Shown here piece after piece: positions 33,095 through 41,127 of a stretch of 64,000 nucleotides of DNA. The position numbers and the translations under genes are program-made. This stretch comes from Butyrivibrio sp. VCB2006. GTDB taxonomy: Bacteria; Bacillota; Clostridia; Lachnospirales; Lachnospiraceae. The notes below the pieces were generated by a model. It saw only the letters and a list, made by a program, of their open reading frames with translations. It did not search any database and was not told where the DNA came from. Numbering within the stretch: position 1 is the first letter of the stretch; every line of letters starts with the position of its first letter. Location: NCBI RefSeq assembly GCF_000420945.1, contig NZ_ATVX01000003.1, positions 186,001 through 250,000 of the forward strand, given 5' to 3'.

Positions 33095-33949
33095 ATGAAA
33101 AACTTACTAAAAAATGGTCTTACAGGCTTTGATCTTAAATATCTGGCCCTTATATTCATGGTGTTGGACCACATTCACTACTTCTTCGAATTCACAGGAA
33201 TGATACCCATTTGGTTCTCATGGCTCGGCAGACTGGCAGCTCCTTTATTCCTGTTCTGCCTCATAGAAGGCTTCATCCACACCCACGACAAAAAAAGATA
33301 TTTTCTCAAGATCTACTCTATTTCAATAATCATGGGCCTCATACGATTTGGCTTCTACAATGTACTTGACTTTGCAGTCAGAGGTGATGGCTTTTTTCCT
33401 CTAAACGCCATGCTTTCAAGCTTTGTGGTACTTCTTGTAGTACTTATGGGAATTGATTGGATCAGGGAAAAGAAATATTTCATCGGGATTCTTGCAGTTG
33501 CAATCCCGGTAATACTGCCATATCTCTTTATATACTTTGTGTATATACCATTTGCAGATAACCTTACAATTAATATCATTGCAAGCCTGATCAACTTCAC
33601 GATACTTCCGCTTCATACCATGATTCAAGATGGCGGAACAATTACACTTATTGAAGGTGTAATTCTTTATCTCTTTAGCTTTTGCAAAAACAAGAACACA
33701 AGAATCTACGCATTCATTATCTTTGAGCTCTTGTACGGAATTGGACTTGTGACACTTGCTATTGGATCATTTAATGTTCACACTCTTATATTTGAAACCT
33801 TTGAATGGATGTCAGCCTTTTCAGCTATATTCATGCTCTGCTATAATGGACAGCGTGGTCATGGGAATTCCAGGTTCTTTTATCTCTTTTACCCAGCCCA
33901 CATCTACGTTTTGTATGGCATATCTCTTATTGCCTATTCATTATTTTGA
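33095..33949 (+). CDS. TraX family membrane acyltransferase-like protein
   Basis: A 284-residue protein with about eight to nine transmembrane helices. GLTGFDLKYLALIFMVLDHI at the N-terminus and GRLAAPLFLFCLIEGF shortly after are hallmarks of the TraX family. F-plasmid TraX acetylates pilin; chromosomal members in Firmicutes are thought to acylate surface molecules, which remains an inference here. AGGAGG is 8 bases before the ATG at 33095. A response regulator gene follows after 33 bases, so they are probably cotranscribed. It heads the plus-strand segment between repeats B and C. Confidence 0.8.
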   Translation: MKNLLKNGLTGFDLKYLALIFMVLDHIHYFFEFTGMIPIWFSWLGRLAAPLFLFCLIEGFIHTHDKKRYFLKIYSISIIMGLIRFGFYNVLDFAVRGDGFFPLNAMLSSFVVLLVVLMGIDWIREKKYFIGILAVAIPVILPYLFIYFVYIPFADNLTINIIASLINFTILPLHTMIQDGGTITLIEGVILYLFSFCKNKNTRIYAFIIFELLYGIGLVTLAIGSFNVHTLIFETFEWMSAFSAIFMLCYNGQRGHGNSRFFYLFYPAHIYVLYGISLIAYSLF

Positions 33950-33982
33950 TTTAGAAACATATAGCTGATGGGAACAATTCTG

Positions 33983-34642
33983 ATGAAATTACTGGTTATT
34001 GATGACGAAAAAGACATACTGATATTGATAAAAAGAGCTCTCTCTTCGGATTATGAAGTGACAACAGTTCATAGGCCCTTTGAAGAGGTTCCGGAGAATC
34101 TCGCAGACTATGATCTCCTGATCATGGATGTGATGATGCCCGGTGAAGATGGGTATTCTCTTTTGACCAGGATCCGCGACAAGACAGATGCTCCCATCAT
34201 CTTCTTAAGTGCAAAGGCCCTGGAGGAAGACGTTATCTATGGTCTGTCCATTGGCGCTGACGATTATATCAGAAAGCCTTTTGCCATCGCTGAGCTTAGA
34301 GCCAGGGTTGCTGCCCACATAAGGCGTGATAAGCGTGATCACAGCGCCTGCATCAAGGATGGAAATATCAGTATTTATCCTGACTCCAGACTTGTGCAGG
34401 TCAATGGAAAAGAGCTATCTCTTACAAAGAGCGAATTTGACATCGCTATGCTCCTTGTGCGTAACAAGGGACAGGTCTTTTCCAAGGAACAGATTTATGA
34501 AAAGATCTATGGCTTTGATAAGGATGGCGATGAATCAGCAGTAACTGAACACATAAAAAATCTTAGAAGAAAGCTATCTGACGCAGGAAACGTTATTGAA
34601 ACAGTATGGGGAATAGGTTACAGATGGAAAAAAGAAGCATGA
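33983..34642 (+). CDS. OmpR-family response regulator
   Basis: A 219-residue regulator. The receiver domain has the acidic pocket IDDEKD, phosphoacceptor Asp49 (LLIMDVMMPGEDGY) and the Lys of YIRKPF; a winged helix follows (LTKSEFDIAMLLVRNKGQVF, VTEHIKNLRRKL, ETVWGIGYRW). The ATG at 33983 gives the usual MKLLVIDDEK start, with GGGAA upstream. The stop overlaps the start of the kinase gene (ATGA), so they form a two-component pair. Confidence 0.9.
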   Translation: MKLLVIDDEKDILILIKRALSSDYEVTTVHRPFEEVPENLADYDLLIMDVMMPGEDGYSLLTRIRDKTDAPIIFLSAKALEEDVIYGLSIGADDYIRKPFAIAELRARVAAHIRRDKRDHSACIKDGNISIYPDSRLVQVNGKELSLTKSEFDIAMLLVRNKGQVFSKEQIYEKIYGFDKDGDESAVTEHIKNLRRKLSDAGNVIETVWGIGYRWKKEA

Positions 34643-35478
34643 CTATAAGCCGCATGATCGGTATTTATATTGCAGTTGTCAGCACATTAATTGGATTTAC
34701 TACTCTTATTGCGATTGTATTTATTGCTGTCTTCCTTAATGGAGAAAGCTCTTTTGCAGCAGATAATTTAGAAAAAGCGGTAGAAGCCTGGATCTATGAT
34801 TGTCAGAAATGTGGTGAGATAAACACCGCTCTTTTCCCAGAAGGGGCTGATATTATCGTAGTTTCATCTGATGGAGAAGAACTCTTTGTGAAGGTGTCAC
34901 ATTCTAAGGAGAAGGCACTTCGTAAATTCGCTCAGGAGTCAAGTCAAGAAAATGGCAGATTGCTTAGAGGCCAGGATGTTTATCTGCGTCTGGATGCTCC
35001 CGATAAAAGCGCATTTATTCACTACACAGTAAGTGCACCTCATGAATACCTGATCCTTTTTATCTTTGCTCTTGCATACCTGTTGGAAGTACTGATTCCA
35101 ACTGTGATTCTGGTAAAAACTATTAAGAGTAGCCTTAGAAAAGTATTGGATTATACAGCGAGTCTGAAGAACCAGGACCTTAGTGTATCACCCATAAACA
35201 CAGGCATCTACGAGCTAGATCAGATAAACGTTGCAACTGACGGTATGCGAAGGGAGCTTGTTGCCACAATGGAAGATAAATGGAAAAAAGAACAGGATTC
35301 AAAGGCTCAGATGGCTCAGATAGCCCATGATCTCAAGACTCCTCTGACCGTCATCAGAGGAAACGCTGATCTTCTCATGGAAAAAGAATACGATGAGGAG
35401 TCCAAGGAAAGTCTTGAAGCCATAATTCGTAATTCTGAAAAGATAGCCATGAGCGTTCTAGATATTCTTGAAAAGTAA
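34639..35478 (+). CDS. Sensor histidine kinase lacking its ATPase domain (truncated)
   Basis: A 279-residue protein: transmembrane helix (about 8-33), extracytoplasmic sensor part, second helix (about 140-165), HAMP-like linker and the HisKA helix pair with the phosphorylation site in AQIAHDLKTPLTVIRGNADL. It ends right after the second HisKA helix (KIAMSVLDILEK); the whole HATPase domain of about 120 residues is missing. The stop codon lies 3 bases before the tRNA-derived repeat C. A deletion or recombination at that repeat is the simplest explanation. The protein could still dimerise or act with another kinase but cannot phosphorylate itself. Confidence 0.8.
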   Translation: MTISRMIGIYIAVVSTLIGFTTLIAIVFIAVFLNGESSFAADNLEKAVEAWIYDCQKCGEINTALFPEGADIIVVSSDGEELFVKVSHSKEKALRKFAQESSQENGRLLRGQDVYLRLDAPDKSAFIHYTVSAPHEYLILFIFALAYLLEVLIPTVILVKTIKSSLRKVLDYTASLKNQDLSVSPINTGIYELDQINVATDGMRRELVATMEDKWKKEQDSKAQMAQIAHDLKTPLTVIRGNADLLMEKEYDEESKESLEAIIRNSEKIAMSVLDILEK

Positions 35479-35480
35479 AA

Positions 35481-35541
35481 TGATAACAAAAAAAGGAGTC
35501 TGAAATCCAGACTCCATGCGTGTTCCCGATGCGATTCGAAC
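35481..35541 (-). repeat. Repeat C: parental copy, tRNA-Arg 3' end with terminator
   Basis: Holds the last 21 bases of the tRNA and its terminator. Repeats A and B are degenerate relatives of this sequence. It abuts the truncated kinase gene. Confidence 0.75.
35485..35515 (-). terminator. Terminator of tRNA-Arg
   Basis: The minus strand reads GGAGTCTG, loop GATTT, CAGACTCC, then seven T; it starts 5 bases after the mature tRNA end. Confidence 0.85.
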
Positions 35542-35594
35542 GCACGACCTTTCGCTTAGGAGGCGAACGCTCTATCCTGCTGAGCTACGGAAAC
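35521..35594 (-). tRNA. tRNA-Arg (anticodon CCT)
   Basis: A 74-base cloverleaf: acceptor GTTTCCG/CGGGAAC with discriminator A, D-arm GCTC/GAGC, anticodon arm TTCGC-CTCCTAA-GCGAA (anticodon CCT, reads AGG), T-arm GTGCG-TTCGAAT-CGCAT. CCA is not encoded (CGC follows). Confidence 0.93.
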
Positions 35595-35606
35595 ATGACA
35601 AATAGT

Positions 35607-35635
35607 ATATTAGCACAAGAGCTTACTCTTATCAA
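35607..35635 (-). promoter_or_regulatory. Predicted promoter of tRNA-Arg
   Basis: TTGATA (35630..35635) and TAATAT (35607..35612) are 17 bases apart on the minus strand, ending about 12 bases before the tRNA 5' end. Confidence 0.5.
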
Positions 35636-35643
35636 GTAAGCTC
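35619..35643. terminator. Hairpin between the histidine phosphatase gene and tRNA-Arg
   Basis: A perfect 9-base stem GAGCTTACT/AGTAAGCTC, 14 bases after the phosphatase stop codon. A T5 run follows on the plus strand; T-richness on the minus side is weak. It overlaps the tRNA -35 box. Confidence 0.5.
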
Positions 35644-35656
35644 ATTTTTATGAAGA

Positions 35657-36367
35657 TTACTTATCAAAATTTATCTTCTCTAAGGCTATATTTTCCATAT
35701 GACGCATATCATTGAATATCTCAAACCTTGGAATTACCATATCTCCTAAGCATCCGTCAAATGCAAGGACTGAAACTGAGCATACTCCATAGGGAAGCAT
35801 AGTAAGTGTAACCGGAAAAGGAATGTTCAGAACATGTGAGAACATTACAGCACCGGATCCTCCATGGGCAAAAAGAGCTATAGTATCATGATTCTCTTCT
35901 TCACAGAGGTAATATCCGTTGTGACGCTTTAGTCCATAGCTGGACAATATCTCATCTATTCCTTCTGAAATCTTATCAAAAGAATTCATGCATCTATTGT
36001 TCTTAAAATATGGATGCTGTTCCCAATTATTTCCGCCAATAAATTCCTGATTCTCAGTTAAAAGCTTATATCCCAAGGTCCATGGATGACCATCAAAGGG
36101 AAGCTTATCCGGGTCACCTTCTGAAACTTCTTTTTGATTGCCCCAGTCAATTTCATGCATAAAATCCCGAGTTTTGATCTTAAGGCCATGATTTTCAGCG
36201 GTAAAAGATGCGGTCTTCATCGCTCTTCCCATGGGAGATGAATAAATTTCTTTTATATTTTCTTTTTCTAGTCTCTTAGCTGTGGCTTTTGCCTGTACTA
36301 TGCCATTGTCTGTGAGACAATCATCTGCGTAGTTTGGCTCTCCGTGTCTTACAAATATCAGTCGCAT
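35657..36367 (-). CDS. Histidine phosphatase superfamily protein
   Basis: A 236-residue phosphoglycerate-mutase-like phosphatase. The RHGE motif is at residues 7-10 (FVRHGEPNY) with His8 as the phospho-acceptor, followed by YSSPMGRAMKTA, the acid/base region HEIDWGNQ, and the second histidine in LFAHGGSG. The substrate is not evident. AGGAAAATAAT precedes the ATG. Confidence 0.83.
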   Translation of the reverse strand: MRLIFVRHGEPNYADDCLTDNGIVQAKATAKRLEKENIKEIYSSPMGRAMKTASFTAENHGLKIKTRDFMHEIDWGNQKEVSEGDPDKLPFDGHPWTLGYKLLTENQEFIGGNNWEQHPYFKNNRCMNSFDKISEGIDEILSSYGLKRHNGYYLCEEENHDTIALFAHGGSGAVMFSHVLNIPFPVTLTMLPYGVCSVSVLAFDGCLGDMVIPRFEIFNDMRHMENIALEKINFDK

Positions 36368-36406
36368 ATTATTTTCCTATAAGATAGTATTTCCTATGAT
36401 ATTAAA

Positions 36407-36439
36407 TACAGCTGCTCTCAAATACTTGGAACAGCTGTA
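36407..36439 (-). terminator. Possible terminator of deoD
   Basis: TACAGCTG and CAGCTGTA flank a 17-base loop, about 70 bases after the deoD stop codon; the minus strand continues TTTAATATC, a weak T-run. Confidence 0.35.
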
Positions 36440-36505
36440 CTTAATTATTCTTTGATTAAATTCTTAACGAGTGTTTTGGAACAATCATTTTTAGATTCAT
36501 AATTA

Positions 36506-37216
36506 TTAAAGCTGAATTGCTGTCTTAAGAGCAATCTCCATCATATCTGTGAAGCTTGTCTGACGCTCAGCAGCTGAAAGCTCCTCTGACTTGTAGAGAT
36601 GATCAGAAACAGTAAGGATTGTAAGAGCATTCTTCTTAGCTTCTGCTGCATTCATATAAAGAGCTACTGTCTCCATTTCTACAGCAAGGCATCCAAGATT
36701 TCTGTAACGATCAGCCTCGTCACAATTCTTCTTGTAGAACGCATCTGAAGCAAGAACGTTACCAACATGGTATCTTACACCTTTATCCTTAGCGATATTT
36801 ACTGCCTTCTCAAGAATGTCATAGGTTGCTGTTGGGCAGAAAGTTCCTGGAAGTCCGAACTGGAATCCATAATTTGAATCAGTATGAGCGCCCATTGCAA
36901 AAATGATGTCCATTACATTAACATCGTCCTGCATACCGCCTGCTGAACCTACTCTGATTATATTGTCTACATCATAGAAGTTGAAAAGTTCGTATGTATA
37001 AATACCAATTGAAGGAATTCCCATTCCGTGTCCCATAACTGAAACTTCTTTTCCTTCATATTTACCTGTAAATCCCAGCATTCCTCTTACTTCGTTAACG
37101 CACTTAACATCTGTAAGGAAATTCTCTGCGATAAATTTTGCTCTTAATGGATCTCCTGGCATCAGGACGGTCTTAGCGAAATCGCCTTTTTCTGCACTGT
37201 TGTGTGGTGTTGCCAT
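36506..37216 (-). CDS. deoD: Purine-nucleoside phosphorylase, DeoD type
   Basis: A 236-residue enzyme that splits purine (deoxy)nucleosides with phosphate into base and (deoxy)ribose-1-phosphate. Signatures of the hexameric DeoD type: PGDPLRAKFIAE, GHGMGIPSIGIYTYEL, RVGSAGG, AVEMETVALY and TVSDHLY with the catalytic Asp. AGGAGG stands 8 bases before the ATG at 37216; an in-frame TTG two codons earlier is less likely. Confidence 0.95.
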   Translation of the reverse strand: MATPHNSAEKGDFAKTVLMPGDPLRAKFIAENFLTDVKCVNEVRGMLGFTGKYEGKEVSVMGHGMGIPSIGIYTYELFNFYDVDNIIRVGSAGGMQDDVNVMDIIFAMGAHTDSNYGFQFGLPGTFCPTATYDILEKAVNIAKDKGVRYHVGNVLASDAFYKKNCDEADRYRNLGCLAVEMETVALYMNAAEAKKNALTILTVSDHLYKSEELSAAERQTSFTDMMEIALKTAIQL

Positions 37217-37251
37217 AAACAAATCCTCCTTTTTTGTTGTTTATTAAAAAA

Positions 37252-38139
37252 TCACTTAGAATCCGGGTAGTTAATTGCACCCTGCATCCATATATTTCCC
37301 TTAAATCTTCTACCTACAGCCGGCTCTCCAAGAAGATCAATTTCATTAATTCCAAGATCAAATTCCAGATCATTGCAATTGATTCTCATGATATGAACTA
37401 CTTCACCGGTAAACCTGTTAGTTACTTTTCTGGTAGCTTTTATTTCACCGAGAACTGAATAATGATCGCACTCTACACCAAAGGGCATAAAGTATGAATC
37501 TACAAGACTATAAACATCCTGTCTTCTGATTTTCTTGGAAATTGATGTGTAAAGATCCATATCATCAAGAGTAAGAGATTCGATTGCAGTCTCATCTCCT
37601 TTTCTTGCGTTGTTTATCAATTTGTTACGATAGCTGTTTTTCTTCTTGGCTACTTCTTTTTCTTCTTCAGTCTTAGCAATAGGCATCATTATCTGCCCCT
37701 TTGTAGAAAGAGCTGAAAGACTCAAGGTAGTTCCCCTGATTGGGAATTTGTCTTCGTTCTCATATTTGATATACGGAATCATATTCAAAAGATAAAAAAT
37801 GAGTGTTACTCCAATTCTTGGTTCGTTACAAACACCTTCGTAAGAAATGGTCGCTGCATGCCTCTCAACATTCAAATCTTCTTCTGTACTAATTTCGGAA
37901 GGAATGAGATAAGGATAATAGTATTCATAAATGAATTTATCTTCCTCGTCAAATTCTCCGCAAACTGCAATTCCTATATCATCGGCAAAATCTCTGGAAA
38001 ACTCCGCAAGCATTCCATCTGTCTTGGTTGTCACATAATTTCTCCTTGTGGCATCCTGAATACTTGCTGTAATAAGCGCAGTTAATTCTTTTCTATTATT
38101 TATTTTTGAAAAGCCTACAGCTCTCAAGAATTTATGCAC
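37252..38139 (-). CDS. DUF3881 family protein
   Basis: A 295-residue cytoplasmic protein starting MHKFLRAVGFSK, the usual opening of a Lachnospiraceae family annotated as DUF3881. A Lys-rich helical middle (EEEKEVAKKKNSYRNKLI) separates two globular halves. No catalytic motif or membrane segment is seen and no function is known. It starts at GTG with AGAGGTGA upstream. Confidence 0.6.
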   Translation of the reverse strand: MHKFLRAVGFSKINNRKELTALITASIQDATRRNYVTTKTDGMLAEFSRDFADDIGIAVCGEFDEEDKFIYEYYYPYLIPSEISTEEDLNVERHAATISYEGVCNEPRIGVTLIFYLLNMIPYIKYENEDKFPIRGTTLSLSALSTKGQIMMPIAKTEEEKEVAKKKNSYRNKLINNARKGDETAIESLTLDDMDLYTSISKKIRRQDVYSLVDSYFMPFGVECDHYSVLGEIKATRKVTNRFTGEVVHIMRINCNDLEFDLGINEIDLLGEPAVGRRFKGNIWMQGAINYPDSK

Positions 38140-38166
38140 TAAGATTTCACCTCTGTCATAAGCGCC

Positions 38167-38204
38167 AATACCATATGATCATTGTGCAACAATCATATGG
38201 TATT
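38167..38204. terminator. 13-bp inverted repeat after serS
   Basis: AATACCATATGAT and its perfect complement flank a 12-base loop, 17 bases after the serS stop codon. There is no T-run on the minus strand; TTTGACTTTAC follows on the plus strand. It may stop transcription or protect the mRNA 3' end. Confidence 0.4.
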
Positions 38205-38220
38205 TGACTTTACTTTTTCA

Positions 38221-39516
38221 TTAAGCCTTCTTGTTTGTTGGAACAAGAACTTCTTTTCCACCCATATATGGACGAAGTACCTCTGGGATACGAACACTTC
38301 CGTCAGCCTGGAGGTTGTTCTCAAGGAATGCGATAAGCATTCTTGGTGGAGCAACTACTGTATTATTAAGTGTATGAGCAAGGTAGTTTCCATCCTTACC
38401 CTTAATTCTGATCTTAAGACGTCTAGCCTGAGCATCGCCAAGGTTAGAGCAGCTACCAACTTCGAAGTATTTCTTCTGTCTTGGTGACCAAGCCTCTACG
38501 TCACAAGACTTGCACTTAAGATCTGCAAGATCACCTGAGCAGCACTCAAGTGTACGAACAGGAATATCCATTGATCTGAAAAGATCTACTGTATTCTTCC
38601 AAAGCTTGTCGTACCATGTCTTAGAATCTTCAGGCTTACAGATTACAACCATCTCCTGCTTCTCGAACTGGTGGATTCTGTAAACACCTCTCTCCTCGAT
38701 ACCGTGTGCACCCTTTTCTTTTCTAAAGCAAGGTGAATAGCTTGTAAGAGCCTTAGGCATCTCTTCCTCTGGAACGATCTGATCAATGAACTTACCTATC
38801 ATTGAGTGCTCACTTGTTCCGATGAGGTAAAGATCTTCACCTTCGATCTTATACATCATTGCTTCCATTTCCGGGAAGCTCATAACACCTGCTACAACAT
38901 TTCCATGAATCATGAAAGGAGGTACGCAGTATGTAAATCCTCTATCAATCATGAAGTCTCTAGCATAAGAAATTACTGCTGAGTGAAGTCTTGCGATATC
39001 ACCCATAAGATAATAGAAACCATTACCTGCTACTCTTCTTGCTGCATCAAGGTCGATACCATTAAAGCTTTCCATGATATCTGTGTGATAAGGGATTTCA
39101 AAATCAGGAACAACAGGCTCGCCAAATTTCTCAATCTCAACGTTCTGAGAATCATCTTTTCCGATTGGAACTGACTCGTCGATGATCTGAGGAATGATCA
39201 TCATCTTGTTAGTAACCTCTTCATCGAGCTTCTTCTGATTCTCTTCAAGCTCTTCAAGTCTCTTAGCCTCTTTTGCAACCTCATCCTTGAGAGCCATAGC
39301 TTCATCTTTTTTGCCCTGTGCCATAAGTCCACCGATTTCCTTGGAAATCTTGTTCTTATGTGCTCTAATTTCATCAGCTTCCTGCTGGTTTGATCTTCTC
39401 TGCTCATCCAATTTGATAACTTCATCTACAAGTGGAAGTTTCTCATCCTGGAATTTCTTCTTGATGTTCTCTCTTACAACATCTGGGTTCTCACGTAAAA
39501 ATTTAATGTCGATCAT
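38221..39516 (-). CDS. serS: Seryl-tRNA synthetase
   Basis: A 431-residue class II aminoacyl-tRNA synthetase that charges tRNA-Ser. The N-terminal 110 residues are the long helical tRNA-binding arm (IDIKFLRENPDVVRENIKKK then Glu/Lys-rich coiled coil). Catalytic motifs follow: GTSEHSMIGKF, SPCFRKEKGAHG (motif 2), ECCSGDLADLKCKSCDVEAW and NNTVVAPPRMLIAFLENN (motif 3). The ATG at 39516 follows GGAGGAGATCAAG. No T-box leader is seen upstream. Confidence 0.97.
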   Translation of the reverse strand: MIDIKFLRENPDVVRENIKKKFQDEKLPLVDEVIKLDEQRRSNQQEADEIRAHKNKISKEIGGLMAQGKKDEAMALKDEVAKEAKRLEELEENQKKLDEEVTNKMMIIPQIIDESVPIGKDDSQNVEIEKFGEPVVPDFEIPYHTDIMESFNGIDLDAARRVAGNGFYYLMGDIARLHSAVISYARDFMIDRGFTYCVPPFMIHGNVVAGVMSFPEMEAMMYKIEGEDLYLIGTSEHSMIGKFIDQIVPEEEMPKALTSYSPCFRKEKGAHGIEERGVYRIHQFEKQEMVVICKPEDSKTWYDKLWKNTVDLFRSMDIPVRTLECCSGDLADLKCKSCDVEAWSPRQKKYFEVGSCSNLGDAQARRLKIRIKGKDGNYLAHTLNNTVVAPPRMLIAFLENNLQADGSVRIPEVLRPYMGGKEVLVPTNKKA

Positions 39517-39596
39517 CTTGATCTCCTCCAAAGTAAATTATTATTTCCTGTGTAAAAATGATACTACTATATTCTTTACACTTGTTATTATTTATA

Positions 39597-39622
39597 TTAT
39601 GAGTGTTGTGTATCACTCATAA
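39597..39622 (-). terminator. Hairpin after the DUF4446 gene
   Basis: TTATGAGTG and CACTCATAA form a perfect 9-base stem with an 8-base loop, 4 bases after the stop codon. The downstream sequence is AT-rich without a clean T-run. Confidence 0.5.
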
Positions 39623-39626
39623 ATAA

Positions 39627-40148
39627 TTATCTGCTTGTACTTTCTAATGCCTGTTCCAAAGCTCGTCTCTCATCCTTACTAAGTTCAACATCTGCAACTC
39701 CGGCATTTATTGCCTTAGCATATGAATAATTCATACCGTCAGAATTATGAACTGAGTTTAAAATAAATCCGTTATCCTTTTCATCTAACATGCAAAGAGC
39801 AAAACTTAGTTTTCCTCCGTTCTGACTAAATGCATCATACTTTTCCAAACCAATCTTTTGGAATGAGTTATTCAATCTTCTGTTGATATCGATGATATCT
39901 TTTCTATTCTTTTCGTTCTCACTTCTGATCATTCTGTTGTCATGGAACAAACCAACAATTTCATCTTCCAGAGATTCTGCTTCTTTTCCCTGCATGAACT
40001 TGTTATACTTACGCTCAAGTTTCCTGAGTTTATTTGACTGAAGAATAATAAACACAAACGCAAGAATTAAAAGAAACAACATTACAAAAAACAAGATTGC
40101 AGGATCTAACCCTGCCAGTCCCATTGCACTAAAAACACTGCTATTCAT
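39627..40148 (-). CDS. DUF4446 family membrane-anchored protein
   Basis: A 173-residue protein with one N-terminal transmembrane helix (about 17-37), a coiled-coil stretch (40-95) and a small globular C-terminus (YDAFSQNGGKLSFALCMLDEKDNGFILNSVH in two pieces around 103-132). DUF4446 proteins are often encoded next to parB in Clostridia, as here; the function is unknown. GGGGATAATAT precedes the ATG and parB ends 24 bases upstream. Confidence 0.78.
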   Translation of the reverse strand: MNSSVFSAMGLAGLDPAILFFVMLFLLILAFVFIILQSNKLRKLERKYNKFMQGKEAESLEDEIVGLFHDNRMIRSENEKNRKDIIDINRRLNNSFQKIGLEKYDAFSQNGGKLSFALCMLDEKDNGFILNSVHNSDGMNYSYAKAINAGVADVELSKDERRALEQALESTSR

Positions 40149-40172
40149 ATATTATCCCCAACTTTTATTATT

Positions 40173-41069
40173 TTAGTTTTCTTTACAAAGTCTTTCGATG
40201 ATTTTCTCAAGATCATCATTGTTATAGAATTCTATCTGGATGAGACCTATTCCATCACCCTTTGAAGATACATCTACTTTTGTTCCAAGAGCCTGCTTTA
40301 ACTTCTCAGCAACCTCACCATAAACAGCCTCAACACTTGCATTTGTTTTAGGTGTCTTTTTCTTTGCTGTCTTTCCAAGACTCTTTACAAGTTTCTCTGT
40401 CTCACGAACACTTAACTTCTCGTCAAATACCTTCTGTGCAAGTGTATACTGTTCATCAGGATTTTCTACAGAAATAAGTGCTCTTGCATGACCTGTTGAA
40501 ATCTGTCCGTCAATTACCATCTGTCTTACGTTATCACAAAGTTTCAACAGACGAAGAGAATTAGTAATATATACTCTACTCTTAGAAACCTTCTCAGCTA
40601 CCTGATCCTGTGTATAGTCAAAATCCTCTATAAGCTTTTTGTAAGCAAGAGCTTCTTCAATTGCATTGATATCTTCTCTCTGAGTATTATCAATGATTGC
40701 TATCTCAGCAATTTCTCTTTCATTAAGATCTTTAATGATTACCGGTACTTCTTTAAGTCCTGCCTTCTTAGCAGCTCTCCATCTTCTCTCACCACCAACT
40801 ATCTCATAGTGGTCTTTCTTATCTGTAACAATAAGAGGGTTAACAATACCAAACTGTTTAATAGAATCAGCAAGTTCTAAAAGAGCATCCTCATCGAATG
40901 TTTTTCTTGGCTGATTCCTATTAGGTTCAACCTTTGTTATATTTACAATCTCAACCTGTCCCTCAATATGTTTTTCTTCAATCTTAACTGCTTTTGTAGT
41001 GCTAGTCTTAGCAGGTATGATTGAATCGAGGCCTTTCCCCAAACCTCTTTTTACGTTTTTTGTTGCCAT
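40173..41069 (-). CDS. parB: Chromosome partitioning protein ParB
   Basis: A 298-residue CTPase and DNA-binding protein that loads on parS and helps segregate the origin. The ParB/Srx domain is clear (PNRNQPRKTFDEDALLELA, VGGERRWRAAKKAGL with the GERRxR box), followed by a helix-turn-helix (YTQDQVAEKVSKSRVYITNSLR and STGHARALI) and a C-terminal dimerisation part. It is 58 bases downstream of parA; two perfect parS sites lie at 42085 and 42134. Confidence 0.94.
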   Translation of the reverse strand: MATKNVKRGLGKGLDSIIPAKTSTTKAVKIEEKHIEGQVEIVNITKVEPNRNQPRKTFDEDALLELADSIKQFGIVNPLIVTDKKDHYEIVGGERRWRAAKKAGLKEVPVIIKDLNEREIAEIAIIDNTQREDINAIEEALAYKKLIEDFDYTQDQVAEKVSKSRVYITNSLRLLKLCDNVRQMVIDGQISTGHARALISVENPDEQYTLAQKVFDEKLSVRETEKLVKSLGKTAKKKTPKTNASVEAVYGEVAEKLKQALGTKVDVSSKGDGIGLIQIEFYNNDDLEKIIERLCKEN

Positions 41070-41085
41070 TTATTTCCTCCCTGAT

Positions 41086-41101
41086 ATATTCACGTGAAAC
41101 A
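41086..41101. promoter_or_regulatory. Diverged parS-like site
   Basis: ATATTCACGTGAAACA matches 13 of 16 positions of TGTTTCACGTGAAACA; one half is perfect. It lies between parA and parB. Confidence 0.45.
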
Positions 41102-41127
41102 ATAATATGTTTCGTGGTTATATCTAT

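Noticed and set aside
27308..35600. Prophage or conjugative element
   Set aside because: No integrase, relaxase, phage structural or replication genes were found; TraX alone is not evidence for conjugation because chromosomal TraX-family genes are common.
39532..39626. Possible T-box leader before serS
   Set aside because: The leader is under 100 bases, AT-rich, and lacks the T-box sequence and specifier loop.
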